Positions 34,071-44,638 of a stretch of DNA of 64,000 nucleotides are shown here, piece after piece; within the stretch, counting starts at the first letter, position 1, and every line of letters starts with the position of its first letter. Location of the stretch: positions 529,001 to 593,000 of the forward strand of contig OZ020305.1 in assembly GCA_963971305.1 (NCBI GenBank), written 5' to 3'. Source of the stretch: Arcuatula senhousia. Lineage: Eukaryota; Mollusca; Bivalvia; Mytilida; Mytilidae. Made by a program: the position numbers and the translations under genes. The notes beneath the pieces are model-generated. The model had not been told where the DNA came from, ran no database searches, and saw only the letters and a list, made by a program, of their open reading frames with translations.

Positions 34071-35317
34071 TGTCTCGCCTGCGACGATTGGTCGCGGAAG
34101 GCGAGACATAGGTATTACTTTCCGGCGACGGCGGCGGCGGCGGCGTCGTCGTAAACTTTTTGTAAGGTTATGGTCTACGCAACTGTCACCATGTCGTGTG
34201 ACCCTGATCCCATTTTCACGCTCCAGTGACTCTGTGAACTTAGGTCTTTTTTCAGGCTGAAAACTTTTTTGTAAGACTTTTGTGGACGATGAGTTGCTGG
34301 AAAAATATATTAGCTAGGCATCTGATATTTGGTATACAGACAATTCAGGTAATGGTCTACGCAACTGTCACCATGTCGTGTGACCCTGACCCCATTTTCA
34401 CGCCTCAGTCAGTCAGAGATCCAACTTAAACAAGTAAACAGAACAAAAATTTACTTGTTTGAGTAAGGTATTTTTCTCTGAGCAAAAATTTACCTATACA
34501 AGTAAATTTGAAAAACTTTGAGCACATTTTACTTGTTTTTACAATCGAACTGAAAATTTTCTTGAAATGTTTACATCATCTGCTCTATGGTCCATTAAAA
34601 ATTTCTGATGCGCATGGATGTTTTCATGGTGCGCACTGCCTTTGAAAATTGCCCCCTTGGGACAATAAATGTTGATTATTTCTCAATTAACTGAAGATAA
34701 CAGATAATTCCAGTTTGGTAAAGGTTGCTGATACTATTAGCCATATAAATAATCATGAATGAAAGTAAATTTCATGGCTAGATAAAGATAATTACAAAAA
34801 AGAATGATTTTCTATCAATTTACTTGTACAAGTAAATTAGTGAAAGTCAAAAAAGGGAGACAGTTTTAACTCTTAAAAGTTAACCTATAGAAGTTAAAAT
34901 CTGTTTACTTGTTTAAGTGGGATCTCTGACTGTCAGTGACTCTGTGAACTAAGGTCTTTTTCAGACTGAAAAAAACTTTTTTAAGACTTTTGTGGACGAT
35001 GAATTGCTAAAAAGTTATAATAGCTAGGCATCTGATATTGGGTAAACAGACAGTTGTGATTATTGACAACGCAACTGTCACCATGCCATGTGACCATGAC
35101 CCCATTTTAACGCTTCAGTGACTCTGTGAACTTGGGTCTTTTTTTCAGACAGCAAACTTTTTGTAATGCTTGTGTGGACAATGGATTGCTTGAATAGTAT
35201 AATAACTAGGCATCTGTTAACACTTTTTGTGTTTATATCAAGAAATGAAAGCTTTGGTAGTTGTTTTTAATGATGGTGCCGGTAGGCGAGACATACTTTT
35301 AGTGGCCACACTTGTTT
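34071..35317 (+). mobile_element. Stem-loop element family A with internal repeats and a nested transposon
   Basis: It starts after a T-run with TGTCTCGCCTGCGACGATTGGTCGCGGAAGGCGAGACA (a stem-loop), followed by GGCGACGGCGGCGGCGG. It ends GTAGGCGAGACATAC, a small palindrome AGTGGCCAC, and ACTTGTTT. The body has three degenerate tandem units with 'gcaactgtcaccatgtcgtgtgacc' at about 34174, 34360 and 35070. The third region was split by the insertion at 34410-34932. Confidence 0.65.
34410..34932. mobile_element. 523-bp TIR transposon (non-autonomous) with TCAGT target duplication
   Basis: The ends are 32-bp inverted repeats with one mismatch, starting CAGTCAGAGATCC and running into ACTTAAACAAGTAAACAG. 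TCAGT flanks both sides (34405-34409, 34933-34937). The sister repeat unit at 34215-34225 shows the empty site (CACGCTCCAGTGACTCTG). Inside, TTTACTTG/CAAGTAAA occurs at least six times near the ends, a likely transposase-binding repeat. No transposase. Confidence 0.9.
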
Positions 35318-35660
35318 TGACTATATGCAGTAGAGGTCTGATATTTTTTCCTATATTATCATGCAGTATATAGCGATTTTATGATCCTAGGACAGCTATT
35401 TCCTGTTTATCGATCGCGAAAACTTATGTCTCGACACATAGTGAACATAGATGAAAAAATTCCGTCACAGTTTTCTAAGCAATTGCATGATGTAGAGGTC
35501 TGATACTTTGCATGTTGCTTTATCCTTTACTAATATATGGTGTAAAGCGATTTTAAACTCCTATATCATTAACTTCCTGATTGCTGAATACTTATGTTTG
35601 TATACAGCGGGGGTATCACTCATAAGCTCAGAGACTTACTTATTCAACTTACATCTTAAC

Positions 35661-35871
35661 TACTGTACAACTAATTTTTGCGAGCGATTTACATTCGCCG
35701 ATTTTGCGAGGAACAGAAATTTGCGAAAATAAATTATCGCGAATAAAATCATTTTCAAAGTATTATAATCGTTTTTTATTTATGAAGAATCGCTAAATGA
35801 ATAGCCGCGAAATTGTCCTTTGATACAGTACGCGAAATATAGTAGTCGCGAAAATAAATTGGTTTACAGTA
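35661..35871. mobile_element. Small TACTGTA-ended MITE-like element
   Basis: It starts TACTGTACAACTAATTTTTGCG and ends CGCGAAAATAAATTGG then TTTACAGTA, an imperfect inverted match. The interior is rich in 'cgcgaa' and 'ttcgccg'. A related pair of ends occurs at 43687-44008. Confidence 0.5.
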
Positions 35872-35959
35872 TTACAGTTACAAAGAACAAAATAACATAT
35901 TAGTATGTATTTCAGCACTACAATATCATCCTCTATTGTTTGTTGATCTTTATTTTCAG

Positions 35960-36154
35960 TACCACTGGTGCATCACACTAGGGATAATATTGGAATTAGT
36001 CTTTGTCATATTCGTCTTTCTCTTCTACTTTCAACCAGACGTCCTAAAACAGTTAAATATTTACCCAGAAAACTTATTTAAAGATGGCATCAATAAATAT
36101 CCGGACGCCGACGAGGATGTCAACGATTTTATTGAACTTTTACAGCAAGATTTG
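35960..36154 (+). CDS. Tetraspanin, exon 3 (TM3, start of EC2)
   Basis: The acceptor is TATTTTCAG (35959) and the donor TTG|GTAAGT (36155): 65 codons, phase 0. It reads YHWCITLGIILELVFVIFV, TM3 with the conserved membrane-embedded Glu. The acidic, helical first part of the large extracellular loop follows, ending DFIELLQQDL just before the CCG motif of the next exon. The last 50 bp of this exon, with the donor, are imperfectly repeated at 36214-36266 in the intron. Confidence 0.93.
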
Positions 36155-37837
36155 GTAAGTATGAATATCCCACCGTACAACTTTGTCCGTTTATTCGTCT
36201 GTATGTCTGTACGGGCGCCGACGAGGATGTAACTGGTGTTTATAGAACTCTGAACAGCAAGATTTGGTGTGTTGTTGCCCCGCCAACTAAAATGGCCGGG
36301 TAAAGAAATGTTGGTGTCAGTTTGTCAGTCTGTTTGTATGGACGTCCATACAATTATTAAAAGCAATAGCCTTAGAATCGTTTTTACTGTTTTCTCATTT
36401 AAATATTTATAACTCTCATATTAAGATGATAAAAAGGCTATTTTCACAAGGAATACATAAGAAAACAATACCATGATATTAACAGATTCCCATACATGCC
36501 ATAAATGTGATACCTTTTTTGTTGTTCATCTGTTACCATTTTTAATCAATACTTTTGACGATGTAAGAAAATGTAAGCTTAGCCCACATCATGTAAATCA
36601 GACACATAAATTATAATTTAATAACTAATTGTTAATACAGAAACAGATGTGATCTTGTTTCATTGTCACGAATAGAATGTATTATATGTACACCTTATCG
36701 AAACTTTCTCACGTTATAAAAGTAAAGGTATAATCCTCAACTTGACCTCTTTTCCCTACGTTCTCAATAAATATTCCCAAAATAGCCCAAAAGCGTCGTC
36801 GGACCACAAATGTTGTGATTCGCACAATATTCAAACGTGGAAGCACACGGGCTTGAATTTTTGTCATTACTTTTAAATGTTGTCATGGAGTTAAAGATTA
36901 GAATATTGAAAATAATCACCATTTATGGTCACTATTTCAACAATGCAACTGTAATGTTGAGTTCGAGCCACTTGTATAAGCTAGACAAACCCAATTCGAA
37001 TACAACACATTTTAGTTCAGCCCAATCAAGTTTGACACAAGATCTAAGTTGTTGTTGACGGGAATCTCGCTTCTGTTATAGCTCATCTCACAAAGAGAAC
37101 GGGGCTTAAGTGAAACCCTGAGCGTTGGCGTCGGCTTCCACTTAAAGGAGAATGGCTCATTCTCGCTTACAAACGAAGTGCCACACAAACCGTATTGCTA
37201 TAGTTTGTGTCTGTGCACCTATGGTTTTTAAGCATAATGCATTCTTTGGATACCTGCTGTGACCTATATTTTCGGCATGACTGGCCACATACAGAAGAAT
37301 GGTAGATCCATTACCGATTGATACCGCATATCGACTATAGATATTTACATATCCCCCTACTTTGGTGTTGAGACATATTGTTTTTGTCCTGTTCGTCCGT
37401 CCGTCTGTCCTTCAAAAAGTTTTGTCAGCGAAACTCCTCTGAAACTTCCGAACCGATTTCAACTATTAGAAATTTGCTGGAAATCTTCATTTATAATTTT
37501 TTCAGCACAACTCCTTTGAAACTACTGAACAGAATTTTATGAAACTTGGTATATAGGAAGGACACTATATGTCGTTTTATCTGTTACCAAGAAAGTTTGA
37601 TCCTCTTATGTTAGTGGGAATTATGGCCCTTTGAACTTTAAAATTTTATGGGAAACGGGGGGAGACGTCGTCTTTGCAGGCAAAAACAAACTGGCTTGTT
37701 GTTGATGATGACGGGAATTTCGTTTCTAATTTTTGGTAGTCTGTTTTGGGTTTAGTAATGATGATGGGAATTTCGTTTCTAATTTTTTGTAAGCTGTTTT
37801 GGGTTTAGTAATGATGATGAAAATGTCTAAATTTTAG
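36155..37837 (+). other. Tetraspanin intron 3
   Basis: The donor is GTAAGT and the acceptor AAATTTTAG. It holds a partial copy of the end of exon 3 (36214-36266), a stem-loop-type repeat start near 37355 ('cccctactttggtgttgagaca', then GTCCGTCCGTCTGTCC), and tandem partial copies of the exon 4 start (about 37690-37837). Confidence 0.75.
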
Positions 37838-37860
37838 GTCGGCTGTTGTGGGTTTAGTAA
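37690..37860 (+). repeat. Tandem copies of the exon 4 acceptor and exon start
   Basis: The unit ending 'ctgttttgggtttagtaatgatga' occurs at about 37741 and 37794, and as the true exon start at about 37843; a more decayed copy begins at about 37690. Spacing is 49-53 bp. Each copy keeps a pyrimidine-rich run and an AG, so each is a potential 3' splice site. Confidence 0.75.
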
Positions 37861-37984
37861 TGATGACGAGGGATACAAACAGTGGGGCGAGAACATGTAT
37901 TTCAACTGTTCAGTCAGTGACGAGGTGAAGAAAGGAAATACATTAGCTTGTGCCGTGCCTGAATCCTGCTGTAAATACACAGAC
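37838..37984 (+). CDS. Tetraspanin, exon 4 (CCG and PxSCC motifs of EC2)
   Basis: The acceptor is AATTTTAG (37837) and the donor GAC|GTAAGT (37985): 49 codons, phase 0. It begins VGCCGFSNDDEG, the hallmark CCG motif, and ends ACAVPESCCKYTD, the P-x-S-CC motif. An N-glycosylation sequon is present (FNCS). Six of the eight EC2 cysteines lie in this exon. The pattern YFNCS...ACxVPxSCC is the one I know from TspanC8 proteins such as TSPAN15. The last 44 bp plus donor are repeated twice more directly downstream. Confidence 0.95.
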
Positions 37985-38085
37985 GTAAGTATTGTGCCGT
38001 GCCTGAATCCTGCTGTGAATACACAGACGTAAGTATAGCTTGTGCCGTGCCTGAATCCTGCTGTAAATACACAGACGTTAGTATT
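37945..38085 (+). repeat. Tandem triplication of the exon 4 end with splice donor
   Basis: The unit TTGTGCCGTGCCTGAATCC...ACACAGAC|GTAAGT is present three times. Donor-like sites are at 37985 (GTAAGT), 38029 (GTAAGT) and 38077 (GTTAGT), spaced 44 and 48 bp. The first is the frame-consistent end of the exon. Using the later ones would add 44 or 92 nt and shift the frame. Confidence 0.9.
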
Positions 38086-39117
38086 CAAAGGGTTTTCCTA
38101 TTAAATAGGGGAAGCATTGGTCAAATGATAGCAACAATTCAGTCAATAAACCAAAAATGGTTGTTGGTAGCTTACATTGTGGGGGTCACAATACAGTCGC
38201 AACAGATTTGACTCTGTTTTATCATAGGGTTGGATTCTTGCATTTGGCATTAATTTTTACATATAAGAAATTTTAAAAGCACAGATGTACCTATTTATGA
38301 TTTCTTAAATTTACCAAAAATAAGATAAAAAAATATGTTTTAAGAAGCCCTACTTAAATTGAAGTGCTATTTTCAAATTTCCATATTCCTGAAAATGTCC
38401 AAATTTTTTTACACACGCTCTGAAAAGTTGAACTATGGTTGAAGTTTCTTTTTTAAGACTTTCAAAATTAAATGTTAACTAATCAAACAAGAAGTAAATA
38501 GGCACCAATGGGACATTCTTGTGTCAAAAGTCCAAAAGGGCAACGACAAAACCGGTTAACAGAACAGGAACAGCACGAAGAAATACAAAAAAAACCCCCA
38601 CAAAATAAACCAAACAGAAATCAACAAAGCGAACTCAAGTCGTAATAAGCATGATAAGAGTGAACATTATTTAAAGAAAGATTTCTTTTCTCTAGTAAGC
38701 ATGGAAAGAGTATCCAGTATCTAATTGGTGTTGGATTGTGTCTTCCGAATTTTAACCTTTTGTGATATAAAACACCACAGCAAATCAACCTTTTAATGTC
38801 ATTCCAAAATAAAAATAGAGGAAGTACTCAAGATAAATGTAATGATTAATACCTCCTCAATCATTTGGGAATGTCAACAGAAATTTTACACAGTAATCTT
38901 TTCTTACTTTTAAACACATGCCTTCATTAAAAAAAATTAAGTATCCTTTTACAAGTTTGAAAGACTTCTAAATGATGGGAAAAGCATATTACCATATTTA
39001 AGGTATTGGAAAAATATTGATTTTGACACTTTAATGTTTATTTTTTAGGTTTAAACTGCAATGAAAAAAACCCTTAATTTTCTTTATATTGATATATAAT
39101 AATTGTTGTATTTGTAG
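38086..39117 (+). other. Tetraspanin intron 4, remainder
   Basis: Mostly AT-rich and without coding signs, with one Penelope-type fragment at about 38489-38665. The acceptor for the next exon is TATTTGTAG. Confidence 0.6.
38489..38665 (-). mobile_element. Penelope-like element 3' fragment
   Basis: 'aagtaaataggcaccaatgggacattcttgtgtcaaaagtccaaaagggcaacgacaaaacc' and 'atcaacaaagcgaactcaagtcg' match, with divergence, the fragment at 24474-24665. Confidence 0.5.
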
Positions 39118-39165
39118 GGCCAACCAAAAAACCTGTTGTGTGGTAAAGGAGTCCTAGAAAAATCG
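39118..39165 (+). CDS. Tetraspanin, exon 5 (small EC2 exon)
   Basis: A 16-codon microexon between TTTGTAG (39117) and a weak donor GTTTGT (39166), phase 0 on both sides. It reads GQPKNLLCGKGVLEKS and supplies the seventh EC2 cysteine. The LCG match to the 'MCG/LCG' element after the SCC motif of TspanC8 proteins supports it, although the donor is poor. Confidence 0.8.
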
Positions 39166-39372
39166 GTTTGTATTCTTTCATATCCTAAACATTATGTAGA
39201 AAACAAGATATTGACTATAAAAGTTAATTCTTTATCCAATGCTAGTGCATGACATGAAATCTTTATTTGTAACACAGAAAATATCTTCAACTCTTAGAAT
39301 GAAAACAAGTATAGAAATAAGTATTATAAGTAATTTGAAATTGTGAAATTAATATTTTTGTTTTGTTTTCAG
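39166..39372 (+). other. Tetraspanin intron 5 (207 bp)
   Basis: Short AT-rich intron with donor GTTTGT and acceptor TTTGTTTTCAG. Confidence 0.7.
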
Positions 39373-39489
39373 CCATCAGAAGTTTCACATCTGATTTATA
39401 CACGAGGTTGTTTAAAAGGCATAGGTGATATTATAGCTGAAAACTCACTTATTATGGGAATAATCCTAGCAGTAATTCTCATTGTACAG
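39373..39489 (+). CDS. Tetraspanin, exon 6 (end of EC2, start of TM4)
   Basis: The acceptor is GTTTTCAG (39372) and the donor CAG|GTAACT (39490): 39 codons, phase 0. It contains IYTRGC, the last EC2 cysteine in the family's 'GC' motif, then ENSLIMGIILAVILIVQ, the first part of TM4 with a polar Gln. The final 20 bases and the donor seed a large tandem array in the next intron. Confidence 0.93.
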
Positions 39490-40021
39490 GTAACTAACTT
39501 ATTTATCAGTAATTCTCATTGTACATGTTACTCTCTCTATTTATCAGTAACATTTTTTTTCTCATTGTACATGTTACTTGAGTCATTGATCAGTAATTCT
39601 CATTGTACAGGTAACTTTCTCAATTTATCAGTAATACTCACTGTACAGGTAACTTTCTCCACTTATCAGTAATTCTCATTGAACAGGTAACTTTATCCAC
39701 TTATCAGTAATTCTCATTGTACAGGTAACTTTATCCACTTATCAGTAATTCTCATTGAACAGGTAACTTTATCCACTTATCAGCAATTCTCATTGTACAG
39801 GTAACTTTCTCCACTTATCAGTAATTTTCATTGAACAGGTAACTTTCTCCACTTATCAATAAGTCTCATTGTACAGGTAACTTTCTCAATTTATCATTCT
39901 CATTGTATAGGTAACTCTCATTTTTCAGTTATTATCTTTATTCAGGTAACTTGAATCGTTTATCAGTTATTCTCACTGTACATGCAAATTTTGTTCATTT
40001 GTCAGTAATTCACATTTTACA
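39470..40021 (+). repeat. 38-bp array derived from the exon 6 donor, left block
   Basis: The unit CAGTAATTCTCATTGTACAG|GTAACTTTCTCCACTTAT starts with the true exon end and repeats about 14 times with point changes. Most copies keep CAG|GTAACT, a usable splice donor. 38 is not a multiple of three, so successive decoy donors lie in different frames. Confidence 0.92.
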
Positions 40022-41446
40022 ATTTACCTTCGGCCTTTCTGTTGGTGGCAATAATGATGACATTCCATCCCTGTATTGGATTCCTAAATTACATTAAAAT
40101 CCATACAAACAGCGTTTCATTGCAGAGTCAACCAAATGTACAACTAAGCCTCTTTCAGTTCTGTTTACTTCAATACTTACGGCAATAAAATCCGGCCTCC
40201 AGAAATATTACGATTGTTGTTATTCTAGAAATGGTGTCAATCAAATGTGGATCCTGAAGAATTCGAAAGAACTGATGGAGATTCTTAACTCTAAATCAGT
40301 TTCATCTTGTAACAGCATCAAAACATTCGATTTCTCCACACTTTACACTTCTATTCCACATGAACAACTGAAATCGCGATTAGCACAGCTGATTAAACGC
40401 ATCTTTTTCAAAAAGAATGGAAAACGCAGGTACAAATATCTAGTAGTCGATTATACCAAGACTTACTTTGTCATCAACGAGTCAAAGAAAAGAACAAATT
40501 TACAGAAGACCAACTAATCGACATGCTCAACTTTCTTATTGACAACATATTTGTTCAGTTTGGTGTACGTGTTTTTCAGCTAACAATAGGGATTCCAATG
40601 GGCACTTATTGTGCACCTTTGCTTGCTGATTTGTTTCTTCATTCATATGAAGCAGACTTCTTACAATCTCATCTAGTCAAAAAAGACCATAGACTAGCTC
40701 TCTCTTTCAACCTCACGTTCCGTTATATTGATGATGTCCTTTCACTAAACGATTTTCGATTTGGCGACTTTCTCCATCTCATATATCCCCAGGAGTTTGA
40801 GATAAAGGACACAACGGATTCTAGGAAGTCTGCTTCATATTTAGATCTACATCTTTAAATTGACTCTCAAGGAAGACTTTCAACTTTCCAATCGTCAACT
40901 TTCCCTTCTTGTGTAGCAACATTCCGTCCGCTCCAGCTTATGGAGTTTACGTATCTCAATTGATTCGTTACTCCAGAGCATGCGGGACTCACATCGATTT
41001 CCTTAGCAGAGCGACACGTCTGACGCAAAAATTGCTCACACAGGGTTATGTTGCTCCTCGGTTGCTGTCTTCACTCAAGAAATTTTACGGAAGACATCAT
41101 GCACTTATAGACATATATGGGATTTTGATCTCTCAGATGAGTGCAGATGTTGGTTTGTCATAGGGTTTTGTTTTGTCTTCCTTTACCGGATTTTACACGC
41201 TGAATGGACTACTTGCAACGCGACGGGTGTGCTATAGCAAGCAGGAACTGCTTACGCTTCCGGAACACCTGAGTTCACTCTTGTTTCGACTGGTGTTCGC
41301 GTTGTTGATTGATATTCAGTATTTTGTGTTTCCATGTTTTACATGTTGTCTATTTTTGTCCCGTTCTTGGTGGTGTTTACTGGTTTTGTCTCTGCCCTTT
41401 CGGACTTTTGACATTCGGATACCCCATTGGTACCTCTGCTTCTTAC
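40022..41446 (+). mobile_element. Decayed Penelope-like retroelement inserted in the donor array
   Basis: The translated fragments read IPSLYWIPKLH, then TFDFSTLYTSIPHEQL (RT motif A region), GIPMGTYCAPLLADLF and FRYIDDVLS (catalytic F-x-Y-x-DD type motif), then NIPSAPAYGVYVSQLIRYSR and KKFYGRHH. The order and motifs fit a Penelope-type reverse transcriptase. At least two stops (near 40093 and 40856) and two frameshifts (near 40495 and between 40858 and 40909) break it. No GIY-YIG domain is visible. The last 280 bp recur as fragments at 24.5, 33.2, 38.5 and 55.2 kb. It splits the 38-bp array into two blocks. Confidence 0.8.
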
Positions 41447-42140
41447 AGGTAACCTTTCCATCCATCAGCCATTCTCAATGCACAGGTAACTTTCATATAT
41501 ATCAGTCATTCTTACTGTACATGTAACTCATTTATCAGTATTTCTCATTGTGCAGATAACTTTAGCAATTATCAGTATTTCTCATTGTTCAGGCAACTTT
41601 CTCATTTATGAGCAATTTTCATTGTTGAGGTAATTTGTCTCATTTATCAGTCATTTTTTATTGTTCATGTAACTTTTTCATTTATCAGTAATTCTCATTG
41701 TTCAGGTAATTTGATTCATTTATCAGTCATCTGCATTGTACAGGTAAATTTCTCATTTATCAGTAATTCTTATTGTTCAGGTAATTTGATTCATTTATCA
41801 GTAATTCTTGTACATCTTACCTTATCCGTTTATCAATAATTCTCATTGTCCAGGTAACTTTATGTTTATTATTTATCAGTTATTCTTATTGTACAGGTAA
41901 ATTCCTCATTTATCAGTAATCCTAATTGTAAAGATAACTTCAAAAATCAGTAATTTTCATTGTACAGGTAACATTCTCAATTATCAGTAATTCTCATTGT
42001 ACAGGTAACTTGGCTTATTAATAAGTTATCCTCATTGCACATTGTACATATAACTTTCTCTATCAGTAATTCTCACTGTACACATAACTATTTCAATTAC
42101 AAGTAAATCTTATTCACAAGGAAACTATTATTTATCAGTT
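41447..42140 (+). repeat. 38-bp array derived from the exon 6 donor, right block
   Basis: About 18 more diverged units of the same repeat ('tttatcagtaattctcattgtacaggtaact'), continuing after the retroelement insertion and fading by 42140. Confidence 0.88.
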
Positions 42141-42414
42141 AACCCTTTGTAAAGGGTACTTAAAGCATGATAAATAATTCTGAATATTTTGGATTTATTG
42201 AAAAACCATAGATGTGTCGTGAATATAAATGCTATAGGTAATGGTTATCTTTTTATTAAAGGTTACATCAAAATTACCAAACTGGGATGATTAATCTCAA
42301 ACATCTCATTTAAAACGTATCAATAAATGCTTTGATGACATTTTAAAGTAAGAGTCATAATTACTTAGTTAATCACTATTGGTTCTAACTTATGTTTTCT
42401 TTTATTTTTTTCAG

Positions 42415-42501
42415 ATGACAACGATATATTTTGCAAAGAATTTGATTTTTCAAATAAAACAACAGATCAGAAAGTGGAGATACAACCATCCCAGAAACTG
42501 A
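42415..42501 (+). CDS. Tetraspanin, exon 7 (end of TM4, C-terminal tail, stop)
   Basis: The acceptor is TTTTTTTCAG (42414). The 28 codons plus TGA (42499-42501) read MTTIYFAKNLIFQIKQQIRK and finish with a basic WRYNHPRN tail. The frame continues exactly from exon 6 in phase 0 and completes TM4. The tail has no PDZ-binding or YxxPhi motif that I can see. Confidence 0.88.
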   Translation: MTTIYFAKNLIFQIKQQIRKWRYNHPRN

Positions 42502-43424
42502 ACCATCTTAACATACATAAACACTACCCAAAGATATCTATCCAAGATCAGAAGCCCTACGAATCTATGTAGAATCTCATTCAGCTATGATCCTATAAGT
42601 GTATATCTTTATAAACTTTTTCCTAAAAATATCTAACCAGGTTTAGATTATACATACTGAATTAAGCTTCATAAAGGTAAATGGAAACTGATTTAGCTAT
42701 GGTTCTACATGTATAATGTTTACTTTTTATAAACTTTGCCCAAAGGTATCCAGCCAAGTTTAGGTATACTTGTTTTAAGCTCCATAAATCTAAATAAAAC
42801 TGATTTAGTTATAATTCTTAAGGTGCCTACTTTTGATACTGGCATTTATTTTCTATTCTTGGATGTATTATTATCAATAGTTAAAGGAACATGACCAGTG
42901 ACTTGTTGCATATACTGCAGCTGCGAATTCAGTGGAGTCGTAAATTTCTTTTAAACAAAGAAATGGTTAATGGTTGCTTAAAAGCAGCCCTTATGGATCA
43001 AGCTACCCTAAAGTTTCATTGCAAATTTGGCATTTATGCCTCCTCTTTAACACTCAGTCTGGATCTGGCCCTTTACTGTAACAGTATTGCTAGAACAACT
43101 GACTTTGATTCACTAATGTATTATTGTACCCTTACCACAGAAATCCTTTGTTTAAGGCTCCTATTTCAATCATCTTATTTGACATGTAGGCTGATAATCA
43201 CACTTCATTCATTTACTTTACAGTTCATCATCTTCCTATCACATCGCACATTAAATTAATTCATGTCACACGACTTTGTAATTTGTCAGATCACAACAGT
43301 GCCTTCATTTATCAAGTGCTTCATTTAATATAACACGCCATACTTGTAACTATATATTTGTAATTTTTGCGCATCACCTTGTTTCTTTTGTCCCAACAAC
43401 AGACCTATGATGCACAAAAATGTA
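42502..43424 (+). other. Probable tetraspanin 3' UTR and flank
   Basis: Non-coding sequence with a candidate AATAAA at 42793-42798. A 122-codon frame at 42891-43259 has no domain and is taken as chance. Confidence 0.45.
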
Positions 43425-43686
43425 ATACTGTAGTTATATTATTGTTCTTGGTGTACTTATTTTCGTGGTTTTCTTGGATGCCAGTCAACCCCGATAATAT
43501 GAATCCAATAATATGTTAGTTTTATATTTATATCTTCTAAACCTAACTTACAGTGCAAACCACAAAATTTAAAAAGGTCTTTTAAGGGAAACTAAGAAAA
43601 TTGAACCCCACGAAAATTAATTTATCCTCAGTGTAATGATTTTAGGGATAACAAAGTTTCATAATATATATATATGTTAATTAAAA

Positions 43687-44008
43687 TACTGTAGACCAAC
43701 TTATTTTCATGAGGAATGTGTTATCTCTTATTTGGCGAGTACATGTAGCAGAAATTCTTCAAAAATAAGTCAACACAAATAAATTTATTTTTCTTAGTAA
43801 TGAAGTCATGGATGTTTACTACTAAAGATTTGTAGACAATTATCCTCCAACACAAAAACTTAAAATAAATATATTATGAAAGGATATGGAGTGTAAACTC
43901 CAACTGCAACTTTTTTTGTGAGCTGTATGGCCATTTCGGAAATTTCTTTCTCACCAGCAACACTAAACCGATAGATAAGTATTCATGAAAATAAGTCGAT
44001 TTACAGTA
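43687..44008. mobile_element. TACTGTA-ended MITE-like element
   Basis: The left end TACTGTAGACC then AACTTATTTTCATG and the right end CATGAAAATAAGTCG then ATTTACAGTA are inverted copies over about 25 bp with few mismatches. It is related to 35661-35871 (same TACTGTA ends and a 'cgAAAATAA' block). A more decayed relative lies just upstream at about 43427-43640. Confidence 0.6.
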
Positions 44009-44638
44009 TTGTATATAATAAAACAGGACTGTCCAGGGCCTCTAAATATCTGTTACAGATTTATCTTTAGCATAATTTCTTCCCAACACCGTAAGGTAAT
44101 ACTGTATAAGAAGGATAACTCTGTTTCCTAAATTTTTCGATAGCTTACCACTTGAGACCTAATCTATAAAAAGAGATCCGACTTATAAATTACATGATAA
44201 AAAGACAAATGTGAACAAAAACACAATTATTCTATTCCTATGATATAAACTACATATGCACTTGTGCAAAATTAACAAAAGGTTTGACTAATCCAAGCCT
44301 AAAAACAGGAAACATCAGGTCAAACCATCTAGTCTGAGGGAAATCTATGCCTTTTCACAGTACATTTTTTTATTTTCTACTTTTCTACATATTCTGGAGA
44401 CTTCTTAGAAAACATATATTTTCGTCTTACATTTATACTTAAACAACTTATGAACATATATAAACATCAATGTGTACACTACCTGATGTTGTCCATGAAA
44501 ATTATTGTATTAAAGACAATGCTAGTTGATAGTCCCATTAATTTATATGATGTACGATGTTTTTTTTTAAATTGTTTTTAACCAAATGAGGTATATCAGA
44601 CAAAGGTCATAAGACTGAGATACAAACCACCCACATTA

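Larger units (their letters stand above)
30239..35959 (+). other. Tetraspanin intron 2 (5.7 kb)
   Basis: The donor is GTAAGT and the acceptor TTATTTTCAG. It holds two minus-strand coding-like fragments, the 29-bp minisatellite, a Penelope-type fragment, a family A stem-loop element with a nested TIR transposon, and a small TACTGTA-ended element. Confidence 0.75.

Noticed and set aside
42891..43259. 122-codon + strand frame after the tetraspanin
   Set aside because: No domain, no conserved features; probably chance in the 3' UTR.
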